From the NCBI GenBank assembly GCA_045128055.1, contig JBGVRC010000078.1:1-13015 (forward strand): a stretch of 13,015 bases of DNA, in the 5' to 3' direction. The notes below the pieces were generated by a model. That model saw only the letters and a program-made list of their open reading frames with translations, ran no database searches and had not been told where the DNA came from. The first letter of the stretch is position 1; every line of letters starts with the position of its first letter. This document shows, piece by piece, positions 6,840-13,015 of the stretch. A program made the translations under genes and the position numbers. This DNA comes from Scatosoma sp045128055 (GTDB taxonomy: Bacteria > Bacillota > Clostridia > Christensenellales > Borkfalkiaceae).

Positions 6840-8453
6840 TTATTTTTTAAGTTTGTTATTCAACAAATCGGACGCGTCAGGCGTCGTCGTGTAGTTATAA
6901 TCAGGAGTTTTTGCTACAACGTTGCTCTTGTATATAGGCGGATTTTTAATAATTTTTACCGCGTCGTTGTCCAAGTTGGTAATTTCAAAATTATCAATCG
7001 TCATATTGAGCACGCCTGCGTATTCGCTAAGCGGACCGCCGCCGTAAGAATAGATACGCACGTAACCCGTTTGCATCGTACCCAAATTATATTGATACTG
7101 CATCGTGTATTCCGCTTGGCTTGCAAGCTTGTAATATAACGTAATCACCCCGTCAACTACCGTAAATTTAAGGTTGACCGTTTCATTCCCGATATATTCG
7201 TCGTTCCAAAGGCTGAACGTCCCTTGCTCGATATCGCCTTTCATACTTTGGATATTGACTGCGCTGCCATTGTTCCAAAGCACGTATCTATCTTTGGTGC
7301 CGTTTGCAACTTCGCCCGTAAGATGGTTGGACGGATTGCTTAAAGAGTTTCCGGGTAAGCCTTCAAACTGTAAGAAAGTCGCTTGAATACGCTCGGAAGG
7401 CGGATCGTTGTAATTATCTACGCCGAAGCCAATCATAAACCAGTGGGAGATAAGTTTGAGAATATTTCCTTCCGCGTCCGTTTCGCCCTTGCGGTACAAA
7501 TCTACAATATCAAACTTCAACTCGAAATTAGAATACTTTTCCTTGGTTGTAAAATATCCTTGTCCAACGTTTTTGAATACGAGTTTTCCGTCTTCAACAA
7601 AAATTTTAGAAGGCGAAATACCTGACGCTGTGGTTTCCGAATAGAACATATTTGCGTTGTACGAATTTTTATCAAACGTTTCGATATAATGGTCTACCGT
7701 TTCCGCAATATCGTACGTGTAAGCCGTAATATTGATATTAAAAACATCGAATATGTTTTTAACGTCCGTTGACTGCGAAACAAACGCAACGTAGCCTTCG
7801 GGCTCAACCGTAAGCGTTTTGCCTTTTAAAATGTCGATTACGCCAGCGTTTACGTTGCTCGTAACGGAAAGGTACACCTTTTTGTCCGCGCGCACTTCCA
7901 TATTGACGGTAATTTCAGAATGAAGTGGAAGGATATTATAAGCATTTTTCGCCGCAACGACCGTCGGTACGCCTTCGGCTGTATATTCGTTCACTTCAAT
8001 CGCAATACAGTTTTTATCGGCGTCATACGTAAAAGCCACCTCGCCCGAGCCTTCGCTGCCCAAACCGTTGCCCGCTTTCTTCAAACCAAATATAAACGCC
8101 GCTTTACCGCCGTCTGCAAGCTGCTTAAATTCAAACGTAAAGCTTGCGGAAAAGACGTCCTTTACGCCATACTCTTTCAAGTTGTAAATACGCGCCTTGG
8201 CAAGCAAGCGCGCCGTTCTTGACGTGGTTTCGTCAAAAACGACCTTGCTATCCTTCGCGTAAACGCCGCCGTCTATCTTAAAGTCACCGCCGTTAATATT
8301 TTCTCCGCTTACGGAAGCGGTACTTACAACGTAAACCTTGGAAGAGCCTGCGTCAACCGAAATAATATGATTTAAACCCGTCATGAAAAAGGCAAACACC
8401 GCAACCAAAAACGCCGCTATACATTTATATGTTTTGCCGTTTCTTGAAAACAT
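6840..8453 (-). CDS. Exported protein with two concanavalin/LamG-like modules (second DUF1080-like)
   Basis: The 537-residue protein has an N-terminal hydrophobic segment (about 11-33) after basic residues, ending in S-V-D-A, so it is a signal peptide or membrane anchor. Two beta-rich modules follow, about 45-247 and 255-510. The first includes FSASFTFEFKQLADGGKAAFIFGL; the second starts with IETFDKNSYN and contains GYFTTKEKYSNFELKFDI, a pattern typical of PF06439 (DUF1080, concanavalin-like) and LamG domains. No lipobox or sortase motif is seen. These folds bind carbohydrate, and some DUF1080 members are 3-keto-glycoside lyases or hydrolases; catalysis here is unproven. I chose the ATG at 8453, which overlaps the stop of the binding-protein gene as TAATG and has GGGAGG 10 bases upstream. 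The in-frame ATG at 8462 would have only 1 base of spacing. It is placed between binding lipoprotein and glycosidase-like lipoprotein, so it probably handles the same substrate outside the membrane. Confidence 0.78.
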   Translation of the reverse strand: MFSRNGKTYKCIAAFLVAVFAFFMTGLNHIISVDAGSSKVYVVSTASVSGENINGGDFKIDGGVYAKDSKVVFDETTSRTARLLAKARIYNLKEYGVKDVFSASFTFEFKQLADGGKAAFIFGLKKAGNGLGSEGSGEVAFTYDADKNCIAIEVNEYTAEGVPTVVAAKNAYNILPLHSEITVNMEVRADKKVYLSVTSNVNAGVIDILKGKTLTVEPEGYVAFVSQSTDVKNIFDVFNINITAYTYDIAETVDHYIETFDKNSYNANMFYSETTASGISPSKIFVEDGKLVFKNVGQGYFTTKEKYSNFELKFDIVDLYRKGETDAEGNILKLISHWFMIGFGVDNYNDPPSERIQATFLQFEGLPGNSLSNPSNHLTGEVANGTKDRYVLWNNGSAVNIQSMKGDIEQGTFSLWNDEYIGNETVNLKFTVVDGVITLYYKLASQAEYTMQYQYNLGTMQTGYVRIYSYGGGPLSEYAGVLNMTIDNFEITNLDNDAVKIIKNPPIYKSNVVAKTPDYNYTTTPDASDLLNNKLKK

Positions 8454-9985
8454 TAGTTCCATTCCTCCCAGTTTTCATCAACCTTTTTAATAAGCGTATT
8501 CCAAACTTGTTCTGCGGTTCTTCTATCGTTTGCGTTTTGCGCCGAAAATTCCGCAGTATAGCCAACGCCTAACATTGTATCAAAGTTGGTGTTGTTGAAA
8601 ATCGTAGCTTTGTTAATGGGAAGCACGATCGCTTTCATATCGTTGCTAAACTCTGCCTGCTGCTTACCCCAAGCAGTAAGCCAAGCAGTAAGCGAACCTG
8701 TGTCTAATTTCGACGCATCCGTAAAGTTAGCGCAGTTCATCGAACCTGTATATTGTAAGAAAGTGAGAAGTGCTTCGTCAGAATAGAAATATCTTAAAAA
8801 TTCTTTTGCGCCGTCGATTGCATTAGAATATTTGGGAATGAACGTGTACGTTTCTGCCCCATTGTTGTACATATAGGATCTTGCTTCTTTTACACGGTCA
8901 AAGTCTGCCTGCGTAACTTCGTAGGAGTAGTTGTCGCTACGAAGCTTTGTGCTACCTTCGTCAATCGCGCGAATAAGCGCCGCAAGCTCGCCGTCGTCCC
9001 CTACCGATCCATCGGGCAATACGTCAATAATCGAGCTGATTACGGGCACTTTCATCATCTTTATGTTGGTATTCTTTGCAGATTCGCCCGATTCGTTCAA
9101 CAACCAGCTACCGTTGGGCATCATAACCGCTTTGCCTTGCAAAAGCAGGGTTTGTACCTTGGTATGGTTGGTGTTGGTGGATTCAGGGTGAATGGAAGTG
9201 GGCGTAATAATAGATTCTGCAACCTTCAACGCTTGCCATCTACCGTCTTTCTTTTTCAGCATCTCCTTGTCAGGGCTTTCACCGCTTTCATTCTTCAACA
9301 TCAAAAGGTTGTCATAATAATAATCCAACCCATCGTATTGCACCTGCCAAGCCGTCATAGAATAGTTCCAATAGCCGCTACCAGAATTGAAGAAAATCCA
9401 AGGCTTAACGTTTGCATTTTTCAAAGTGGGATCCGCTTCAAGGTCCATAGTAAGACTTTCCAGCTCGCCCGTGGTAACGGGAACTTCATAATCCGTACCG
9501 TTGAGAATATCCGCATTATAGGCGATACCGCACCAACCGCTTCCGTAGGAAAGGAAGGTGGTCGTGCCGTCTTGATTTTTAAGTCCCCTTAAAATTTCTT
9601 GATTGTACTTTTCGCCAATCGTTTTGCTTTCGCCGTCGGGAGTCATTTCAAGCACGCTATCCAACTTGATAAAATCATCCTTATACATCATCGAGCCTAA
9701 CATAGTGAAATACAAATCATACGTATTGTCTTCCCCTAAGCCAAGCGTCGAAGTAATCGTCGTTGCGTCGGCATTATATTCAAGGTGCGCCGTATAAGTG
9801 CTTTGTCTTGCATTGAAATCATTTACGATTTTCTGCATAAATTCAAGGCCGTAACCCGACTTCCAATAATAAATTTGAATATCCGTCGTCGAGTTAGGCG
9901 CAGAGCTGCCACCGCCGCAACCAGCCGCGCCGAACGCCATCATACAAGCAAGCGTGCCCATCATAAGTCTTTTTGTATTTTTCAT
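8453..9985 (-). CDS. ABC sugar transporter substrate-binding lipoprotein
   Basis: The 510-residue protein is the extracellular solute-binding component of a CUT1-type (family 1) sugar importer. It starts with a lipoprotein signal peptide: basic residues, a hydrophobic core and lipobox A-A-G-C with the lipidated Cys at residue 23, then a Gly/Ser/Asn linker. IQIYYWKSGYGLEFMQKIVNDF and the repeated aromatic-rich loops (GSGYWNYSMTAW, GLDYYYDNL) are typical of oligosaccharide-binding members, and NGSWLLNE near the middle is a common family segment. It is somewhat longer than the usual 400-450 residues, perhaps to suit a larger ligand. AAGGAG lies 8 bases before the ATG. It follows the second permease by 27 bases and overlaps the next gene by one base, an uncommon order in that binding proteins often come first. 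The ligand cannot be deduced from sequence. Confidence 0.94.
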   Translation of the reverse strand: MKNTKRLMMGTLACMMAFGAAGCGGGSSAPNSTTDIQIYYWKSGYGLEFMQKIVNDFNARQSTYTAHLEYNADATTITSTLGLGEDNTYDLYFTMLGSMMYKDDFIKLDSVLEMTPDGESKTIGEKYNQEILRGLKNQDGTTTFLSYGSGWCGIAYNADILNGTDYEVPVTTGELESLTMDLEADPTLKNANVKPWIFFNSGSGYWNYSMTAWQVQYDGLDYYYDNLLMLKNESGESPDKEMLKKKDGRWQALKVAESIITPTSIHPESTNTNHTKVQTLLLQGKAVMMPNGSWLLNESGESAKNTNIKMMKVPVISSIIDVLPDGSVGDDGELAALIRAIDEGSTKLRSDNYSYEVTQADFDRVKEARSYMYNNGAETYTFIPKYSNAIDGAKEFLRYFYSDEALLTFLQYTGSMNCANFTDASKLDTGSLTAWLTAWGKQQAEFSNDMKAIVLPINKATIFNNTNFDTMLGVGYTAEFSAQNANDRRTAEQVWNTLIKKVDENWEEWN

Positions 9986-10012
9986 AACATTTTCTCCTTT
10001 AAATTGATAATT

Positions 10013-10894
10013 TTATTCTTTAATACCGCCAAGCGAAACGTTGCTCATCAACGCGCCGTTACACAAAATGAAGATAAGGAGCGGCGGTATCATAGAAACG
10101 AAACAAGCCGCGTATAAGATATTCATTTTGGAGTCGTACTTCATTTGCGTTTGGAACTGGTAAATACCTACGGAAAGCGTAGGAAGTTTCGGCAAATAGA
10201 TAAGCGCGCTGGCATACGAGTTCCATTCGGCAAGCCACGCCAAAACGTATAAAGAGCCAACCATCGCGATGCTTTGGGGAAACATAATCAAGAAGAAGAT
10301 TTGCCACTCGTTTGCGCCGTCAATCTCCGCTGCTTCTCCATAGCTCCACGACATACCCGAAAAGAATGCGTGCAAGTACAAGAAATTCATATTAAACCCG
10401 CCGATGGACGTAATAATCATTAAGCGGGTGTTCATAATCCCCATTTTGTAAAGAAGCTTATACATTGCCGTACCTGAGCCGTAGATAGGCAAGGTGATGA
10501 CGATAATGACAATATTGTAGATAAGCTTTGAACCAGGGAAGGTGTATTTCGAGCAAACGTAGGCAAGCATCGTCGTCAACATAATGTTGATTGCGCAGCC
10601 AAGAATGGAGAAATACACGGAGTTGAACGTCATTGCAAGGAAGCCGCTGCCATTTGCGTTCAGTTCCGTAAATACGTCAAAATAATTCTTTATATGTATT
10701 GCCGAGAAACCAAACGGGTTGGTTGTCACTTCATCTGCGCCGCGAAGCCCCGAATAAAAACACCAAAATACCATATACGCATAGGTAAATGCAAAGGCGA
10801 AAAAGACGCAGAAAACGATAGAATATAAGATATATTCCGATACGGTTTTCTTATTCAAAGAACCCGATTTTTTAATCTTTAAGGTTTGTTCCAT
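10013..10894 (-). CDS. ABC sugar transporter permease (MalG/UgpE type)
   Basis: An integral-membrane subunit of 293 residues with about six hydrophobic segments (first near 22-45, later ones near 90-112, 126-146, 158-178, 205-225 and 262-282). The cytoplasmic EAA loop that docks the ATPase is present as EAAEIDGANEWQIFFLIMFP at 187-206, and the C-terminus ends in the characteristic NVSLGGIKE. Together with the upstream permease it forms the membrane pore for the sugar bound by the downstream lipoprotein. No ATPase gene lies here, as in many Gram-positive CUT1 importers energised by a shared MsmX/UgpC-type ATPase. The ribosome site is part of a run of eight G residues directly after the upstream stop (12-base gap), an odd feature treated separately. 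Confidence 0.95.
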   Translation of the reverse strand: MEQTLKIKKSGSLNKKTVSEYILYSIVFCVFFAFAFTYAYMVFWCFYSGLRGADEVTTNPFGFSAIHIKNYFDVFTELNANGSGFLAMTFNSVYFSILGCAINIMLTTMLAYVCSKYTFPGSKLIYNIVIIVITLPIYGSGTAMYKLLYKMGIMNTRLMIITSIGGFNMNFLYLHAFFSGMSWSYGEAAEIDGANEWQIFFLIMFPQSIAMVGSLYVLAWLAEWNSYASALIYLPKLPTLSVGIYQFQTQMKYDSKMNILYAACFVSMIPPLLIFILCNGALMSNVSLGGIKE

Positions 10895-10906
10895 CTCTCC
10901 CCCCCC
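10895..10906 (-). promoter_or_regulatory. Eight-G tract serving as ribosome binding site of the second permease
   Basis: In the transcript the stop TAA of the first permease is followed at once by eight G and then AGAG before the ATG (10899-10906 is a run of eight C on the plus strand). The G-run is the only purine-rich match to the anti-Shine-Dalgarno. Runs of this length are prone to slippage, which would change the spacing between ribosome site and start. Seen directly; the regulatory effect is inferred. Confidence 0.55.
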
Positions 10907-11875
10907 TTAATATTGCACTTCCGTAATACGGCTTGCAAGGAATTTACGGACGGTAAACGCCAACGTGCAAGATATCACCGTCAGCATAAGCCCCATTGCG
11001 GAAATTCGATACAAAGGTTTTGCCTGAGGATTGCTTGCCGCCAAGATGTGCATATACATCCAGTTGCTTACCGTTTGCGTACCGTAGCTACCGCCTGTCA
11101 AAAGGAAGACTGCGCCCGAAGATCCAAAGATGCCGCAAATGGTTAAGGTAAGCGTTAAAGCAAACGTCGGCCAAACAAGCGGCACGATAATCAACACCAA
11201 TTCCTTTACCCAACCTACGCCGTCAAGCCTTGCCGATTCGATAAGCGAATCGGGAATACGTGAAAACGTACCGCCCCAAATGATAAGGTTTCCAGGGAAA
11301 GTCAACCAAATCATATGCAAAAAGACCATAGGGTTTGCGAAATTGGAGTCAATCAACGGATTATAGAGCGTATAATCCAAATTGCAAATCTTGGAAAGTA
11401 ATCCGGGGAAGAATCCCGACGGCGACATCAATTCCGAAAAGAACATGGAAACGATAACGCTGGATACAATCGAAGGCAAATAAAATACTACTCTAAACGC
11501 CTTATAACCCCAAATTTTCTTATAAACGAAATAGGCGTTTATAATACCGATTGGATACATCACCATTTGTACGCCGAACGTCTTAAACGTGTTTACAAAC
11601 GCTAATCTTAAATTATCGGTTTCTATGGTAGAGCCTTCTTTTATCTTTTCAAAAACCCATTGAAAATTTTCCCAGCCAGCCCAAACAAGCTTTCCCTTTT
11701 CGGGTTTTTGAAACGCCATAACAAACGCGTCTAAGTTTACGTAAACGTAAAACAATAAGAACGCAGCTACGGGCAAAATTACAAACGAGATGATAAACAA
11801 TGCCCTTCTTATTTTTCGTTTCATCAAATCGCTGCTCATTCTTTTAGCAACGACGTTTTCTAATTGTTCTTGCAC
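10907..11875 (-). CDS. ABC sugar transporter permease (MalF/UgpA/LacF type)
   Basis: The first permease of the importer, about 322 residues from the chosen start, with a basic N-terminal tail and six or more hydrophobic segments (first about 25-47, then about 90-120, 129-146, 185-200, 226-250, 292-310). FYLPSIVSSVIVSMFFSELMS and the EAA loop ESARLDGVGWVKELVLIIVP (about 213-232) are diagnostic for the MalF/UgpA class of CUT1 permeases. The reading frame can be extended to a GTG at 11887, but that GTG lies inside the only ribosome-site-like sequence (AAAGGTGG, 11884-11891), whereas the GTG at 11875 has an 8-base spacing from it, so the latter is preferred. An ATG 12 codons further in is a third possibility. 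The second permease follows after 12 bases. Substrate specificity lies in the binding protein and is unknown. Confidence 0.93.
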   Translation of the reverse strand: MQEQLENVVAKRMSSDLMKRKIRRALFIISFVILPVAAFLLFYVYVNLDAFVMAFQKPEKGKLVWAGWENFQWVFEKIKEGSTIETDNLRLAFVNTFKTFGVQMVMYPIGIINAYFVYKKIWGYKAFRVVFYLPSIVSSVIVSMFFSELMSPSGFFPGLLSKICNLDYTLYNPLIDSNFANPMVFLHMIWLTFPGNLIIWGGTFSRIPDSLIESARLDGVGWVKELVLIIVPLVWPTFALTLTLTICGIFGSSGAVFLLTGGSYGTQTVSNWMYMHILAASNPQAKPLYRISAMGLMLTVISCTLAFTVRKFLASRITEVQY

Positions 11876-11883
11876 AAGTATGT

Positions 11884-11891
11884 CCACCTTT
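11884..11891 (-). promoter_or_regulatory. Ribosome binding site deciding the first permease start
   Basis: AAAGGTGG (AGGTGG, one mismatch to consensus) sits 8 bases upstream of the GTG at 11875. It overlaps the upstream in-frame GTG at 11887, making that codon an unlikely start. Confidence 0.55.
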
Positions 11892-11898
11892 ATTTTTG

Positions 11899-11930
11899 TT
11901 AGCGCGCGTCACAAAGCGACAGTGCGCCAA
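11899..11930 (-). other. Imperfect hairpin between surface-protein gene and transporter genes
   Basis: In the minus-strand RNA an outer stem UUGGCGC/GCGCUAA (7 pairs) and an inner stem GUCGC/GUGAC (5 pairs) are separated by a small ACU/GC internal loop and closed by UUU. Two of the pairs are G-U in this RNA and would be A-C mismatches in the opposite strand, which favours a structure in the minus-strand transcript. No U-tract follows (CAAAAATAAAGG), so it does not look like an intrinsic terminator; it may be a cleavage or stability element setting the ratio between surface protein and importer. Confidence 0.45.
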
Positions 11931-11940
11931 TTTTTGCTTA

Positions 11941-13015
11941 TTATTTACTGAATACAACCGTTACCGTTGTTTCCGTTATGTCGCCAAAATAGAAGCGAAT
12001 ATTATACGTTCCGTCTTCCGCCAACGCAATCGGGTCAAATTCAACGTTCCCAACTGCGCCGTATTGTTTTACAATAGCATCCGCAATATCCGTTCCGTTC
12101 AACGTTGCGTTGATATATCTCGCACTGGGCAATGCCACGTTAAACGTAACTTTGGTATAGCCTTGCGCCATCATTTCATTGATAAGCGTTGCATCAAAGT
12201 TAATAAAAGTATACGTATGATTTACCACATTCATGGTATATGTAATCGCTGCCGTATCCCCTTCATATACGGGTTCGCCTGCCGTTACAGAAACGCTTTC
12301 AAGAACGTCCGTGATTTGACCGTTTCCACTCGTAAACGCCGTTACGGGCGCAGGCGCTGCTACTGGCTTCGCAAAGATAGCCGTTACCTTTGTTTCCGTT
12401 ACGTCGCCAAAAAAGAAGCGAATATTGTACGTTCCGTCTTCCGTCAATGCAATCGGATCAAATTCAACGCCTGCAACTGCGCCGTATTGTTTTACAATAG
12501 CATCCGCAATATCCGTTCCGTTCAACGCTGCGTTGATATATCTTGCGCTGGGCAATGCCACGCCAAACGTAACGCTGGTATAGCCTGCCGCCATCATTTC
12601 ATTGATAATCGTAGAATCAAAATTGATAAAGGTATACGTATGATTTACCACGTTCATGGTATACGTAATTATTGCCGTGTTCCCTTCATAAACGGGTTCG
12701 CCTGCCGTTAAAGCAACGCTGTCAACAACGTCCGTAATAAGACCGTTCCCGCTAGTAAACGCCGTTACAGGTCCAGTCGTGGGTTCAGGATCGGGTTCAG
12801 AACCTTTCAAGTTAAAGCTAAGCAAGAAACAATCCATGGGATTTTCGGGAGCCCAAACCGTACCATAATTGTCTACGCAATAGATATCCAACTTCAAATC
12901 GCCCGAAAGAATCGCTTCGATATCGATATCGGCAATCGTTGCCGAAATATCATTTGTATTGCCCGTCGTTTGCGCTTCCATCCCTTGGGCAGACGCGGTC
13001 ATATTCTTCGAAAAG
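11941..13015 (-). CDS. Probable surface protein with two C-terminal repeat domains, 5' end beyond the window
   Basis: Only the last 357 residues are visible; the frame is open to the window edge, so the Met at 13002 need not be the start. The visible part begins with a beta-rich region (IEAILSGDLKLDIYCVDN...FLLSFNL), then a Pro/Glu/Asp linker (SEPDPEPTTG), then two copies of a ~135-residue domain joined by an Ala/Pro linker, ending at the stop. Each copy starts PVTAFTSGNG and includes MNVVNHTYTFINFD and ALPSARYIN. By eye the copies differ at about 21 positions. I do not recognise the domain family; the beta-rich, Thr/Val/Asn-rich composition, low Cys and Pro-rich linkers fit an extracellular protein. 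No sortase motif or C-terminal membrane segment is present, so anchoring, if any, must be at the unseen N-terminus. It lies 53 bases before the importer genes in the same direction and may belong to the same operon. A carbohydrate-binding or adhesive role is a guess. Confidence 0.8.
   Translation of the reverse strand, partial: FSKNMTASAQGMEAQTTGNTNDISATIADIDIEAILSGDLKLDIYCVDNYGTVWAPENPMDCFLLSFNLKGSEPDPEPTTGPVTAFTSGNGLITDVVDSVALTAGEPVYEGNTAIITYTMNVVNHTYTFINFDSTIINEMMAAGYTSVTFGVALPSARYINAALNGTDIADAIVKQYGAVAGVEFDPIALTEDGTYNIRFFFGDVTETKVTAIFAKPVAAPAPVTAFTSGNGQITDVLESVSVTAGEPVYEGDTAAITYTMNVVNHTYTFINFDATLINEMMAQGYTKVTFNVALPSARYINATLNGTDIADAIVKQYGAVGNVEFDPIALAEDGTYNIRFYFGDITETTVTVVFSK
11944..12348 (-). 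repeat. Repeat domain, C-terminal copy
   Basis: Second (C-terminal) copy of the ~135-residue domain, from PVTAFTSGNGQ to the last residues before the stop. The copy-to-copy period is exactly 423 bases (141 codons). DNA similarity to the other copy is obvious across the entire length. Confidence 0.85.
12367..12771 (-). repeat. Repeat domain, N-terminal copy
   Basis: First copy of the domain, from PVTAFTSGNGL to about AIFAK, followed by a six-residue Pro/Ala linker to the second copy. The block around NVVNHTYTFINFD and GTDIADAIVKQYGAV is unchanged between the copies, while surface-like positions differ. Confidence 0.85.

Noticed and set aside
8453..8462. A 10-base overlap of the concanavalin-module gene with the binding-protein gene using the ATG at 8462.
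   Set aside because: The GGGAGG site would be only 1 base from that ATG; the ATG at 8453 gives a 10-base spacing and a classic TAATG junction.
11896..12711. A long plus-strand open frame (271 codons) opposite the surface-protein repeats.
   Set aside because: It is antisense to a clear repeat-domain gene, its own repeats merely mirror the coding repeats, it is rich in Arg/Cys/His as antisense frames of this genome are, and no ribosome site is evident.
11944..12771. The 423-base repeats considered as a CRISPR-like or mobile repeat.
   Set aside because: The repeats are in frame, encode a folded-looking domain and have only an Ala/Pro linker between them; they are a protein domain duplication.

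Overview
The window looks like part of a chromosome from an anaerobic Gram-positive bacterium of the Clostridia type, probably an uncultured gut or other polysaccharide-rich-habitat lineage. The evidence is: lipoprotein signal peptides on secreted proteins (no sign of SusC/SusD outer-membrane genes), strong AGGAG-type ribosome binding sites, a CUT1-type sugar ABC importer with two permeases and a binding lipoprotein but no ATPase gene, and moderate GC content (judged by eye). No RNA genes, insertion sequences, CRISPR arrays or phage genes were seen. The taxon is an inference only.

All eleven genes lie on the minus strand, so transcription runs from high to low coordinates. First comes the C-terminal part of a probable surface protein with two near-identical ~135-residue domains (13015-11941, start outside the window). 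After a 53-base gap with a hairpin come two ABC permeases (11875-10907 and 10894-10013), the solute-binding lipoprotein (9985-8453), a signal-anchored protein with two concanavalin/LamG-like modules (8453-6840) and a lipoprotein with a TIM-barrel glycosidase look (6823-5264). Then the proteins become cytoplasmic: a GH78-like (alpha-L-rhamnosidase family) enzyme (5257-3203), an RpiB-like isomerase (3109-2531), a PF01261 sugar isomerase/epimerase-type TIM barrel (2424-1585) and two Gfo/Idh/MocA dehydrogenases (1582-599, and 606-1, which runs off the left edge). Most junctions are overlapping or within about 30 bases, so this is one long operon. Only two gaps near 90-106 bases (upstream of the RpiB-like gene and upstream of the PF01261 gene) hold possible internal regulatory signals.

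The genes read as a complete glycoside acquisition and breakdown line: surface proteins bind or trim a glycan or glycoside, the ABC importer brings the product in, the GH78-like enzyme may cut it, and the isomerase, PF01261 and Gfo/Idh enzymes process the sugar. The joint presence of two Gfo/Idh/MocA dehydrogenases, a PF01261 barrel and a DUF1080-like concanavalin module resembles the oxidoreductive (3-keto-sugar) glycoside cleavage loci known from Bacteroides and from C-glycoside-degrading gut bacteria. The RpiB-like protein lacks the phosphate-binding residues of true ribose-5-phosphate isomerases, which fits a non-phosphorylated or otherwise unusual substrate. This pathway reading is the main hypothesis of the annotation; the substrate cannot be read from the sequence.
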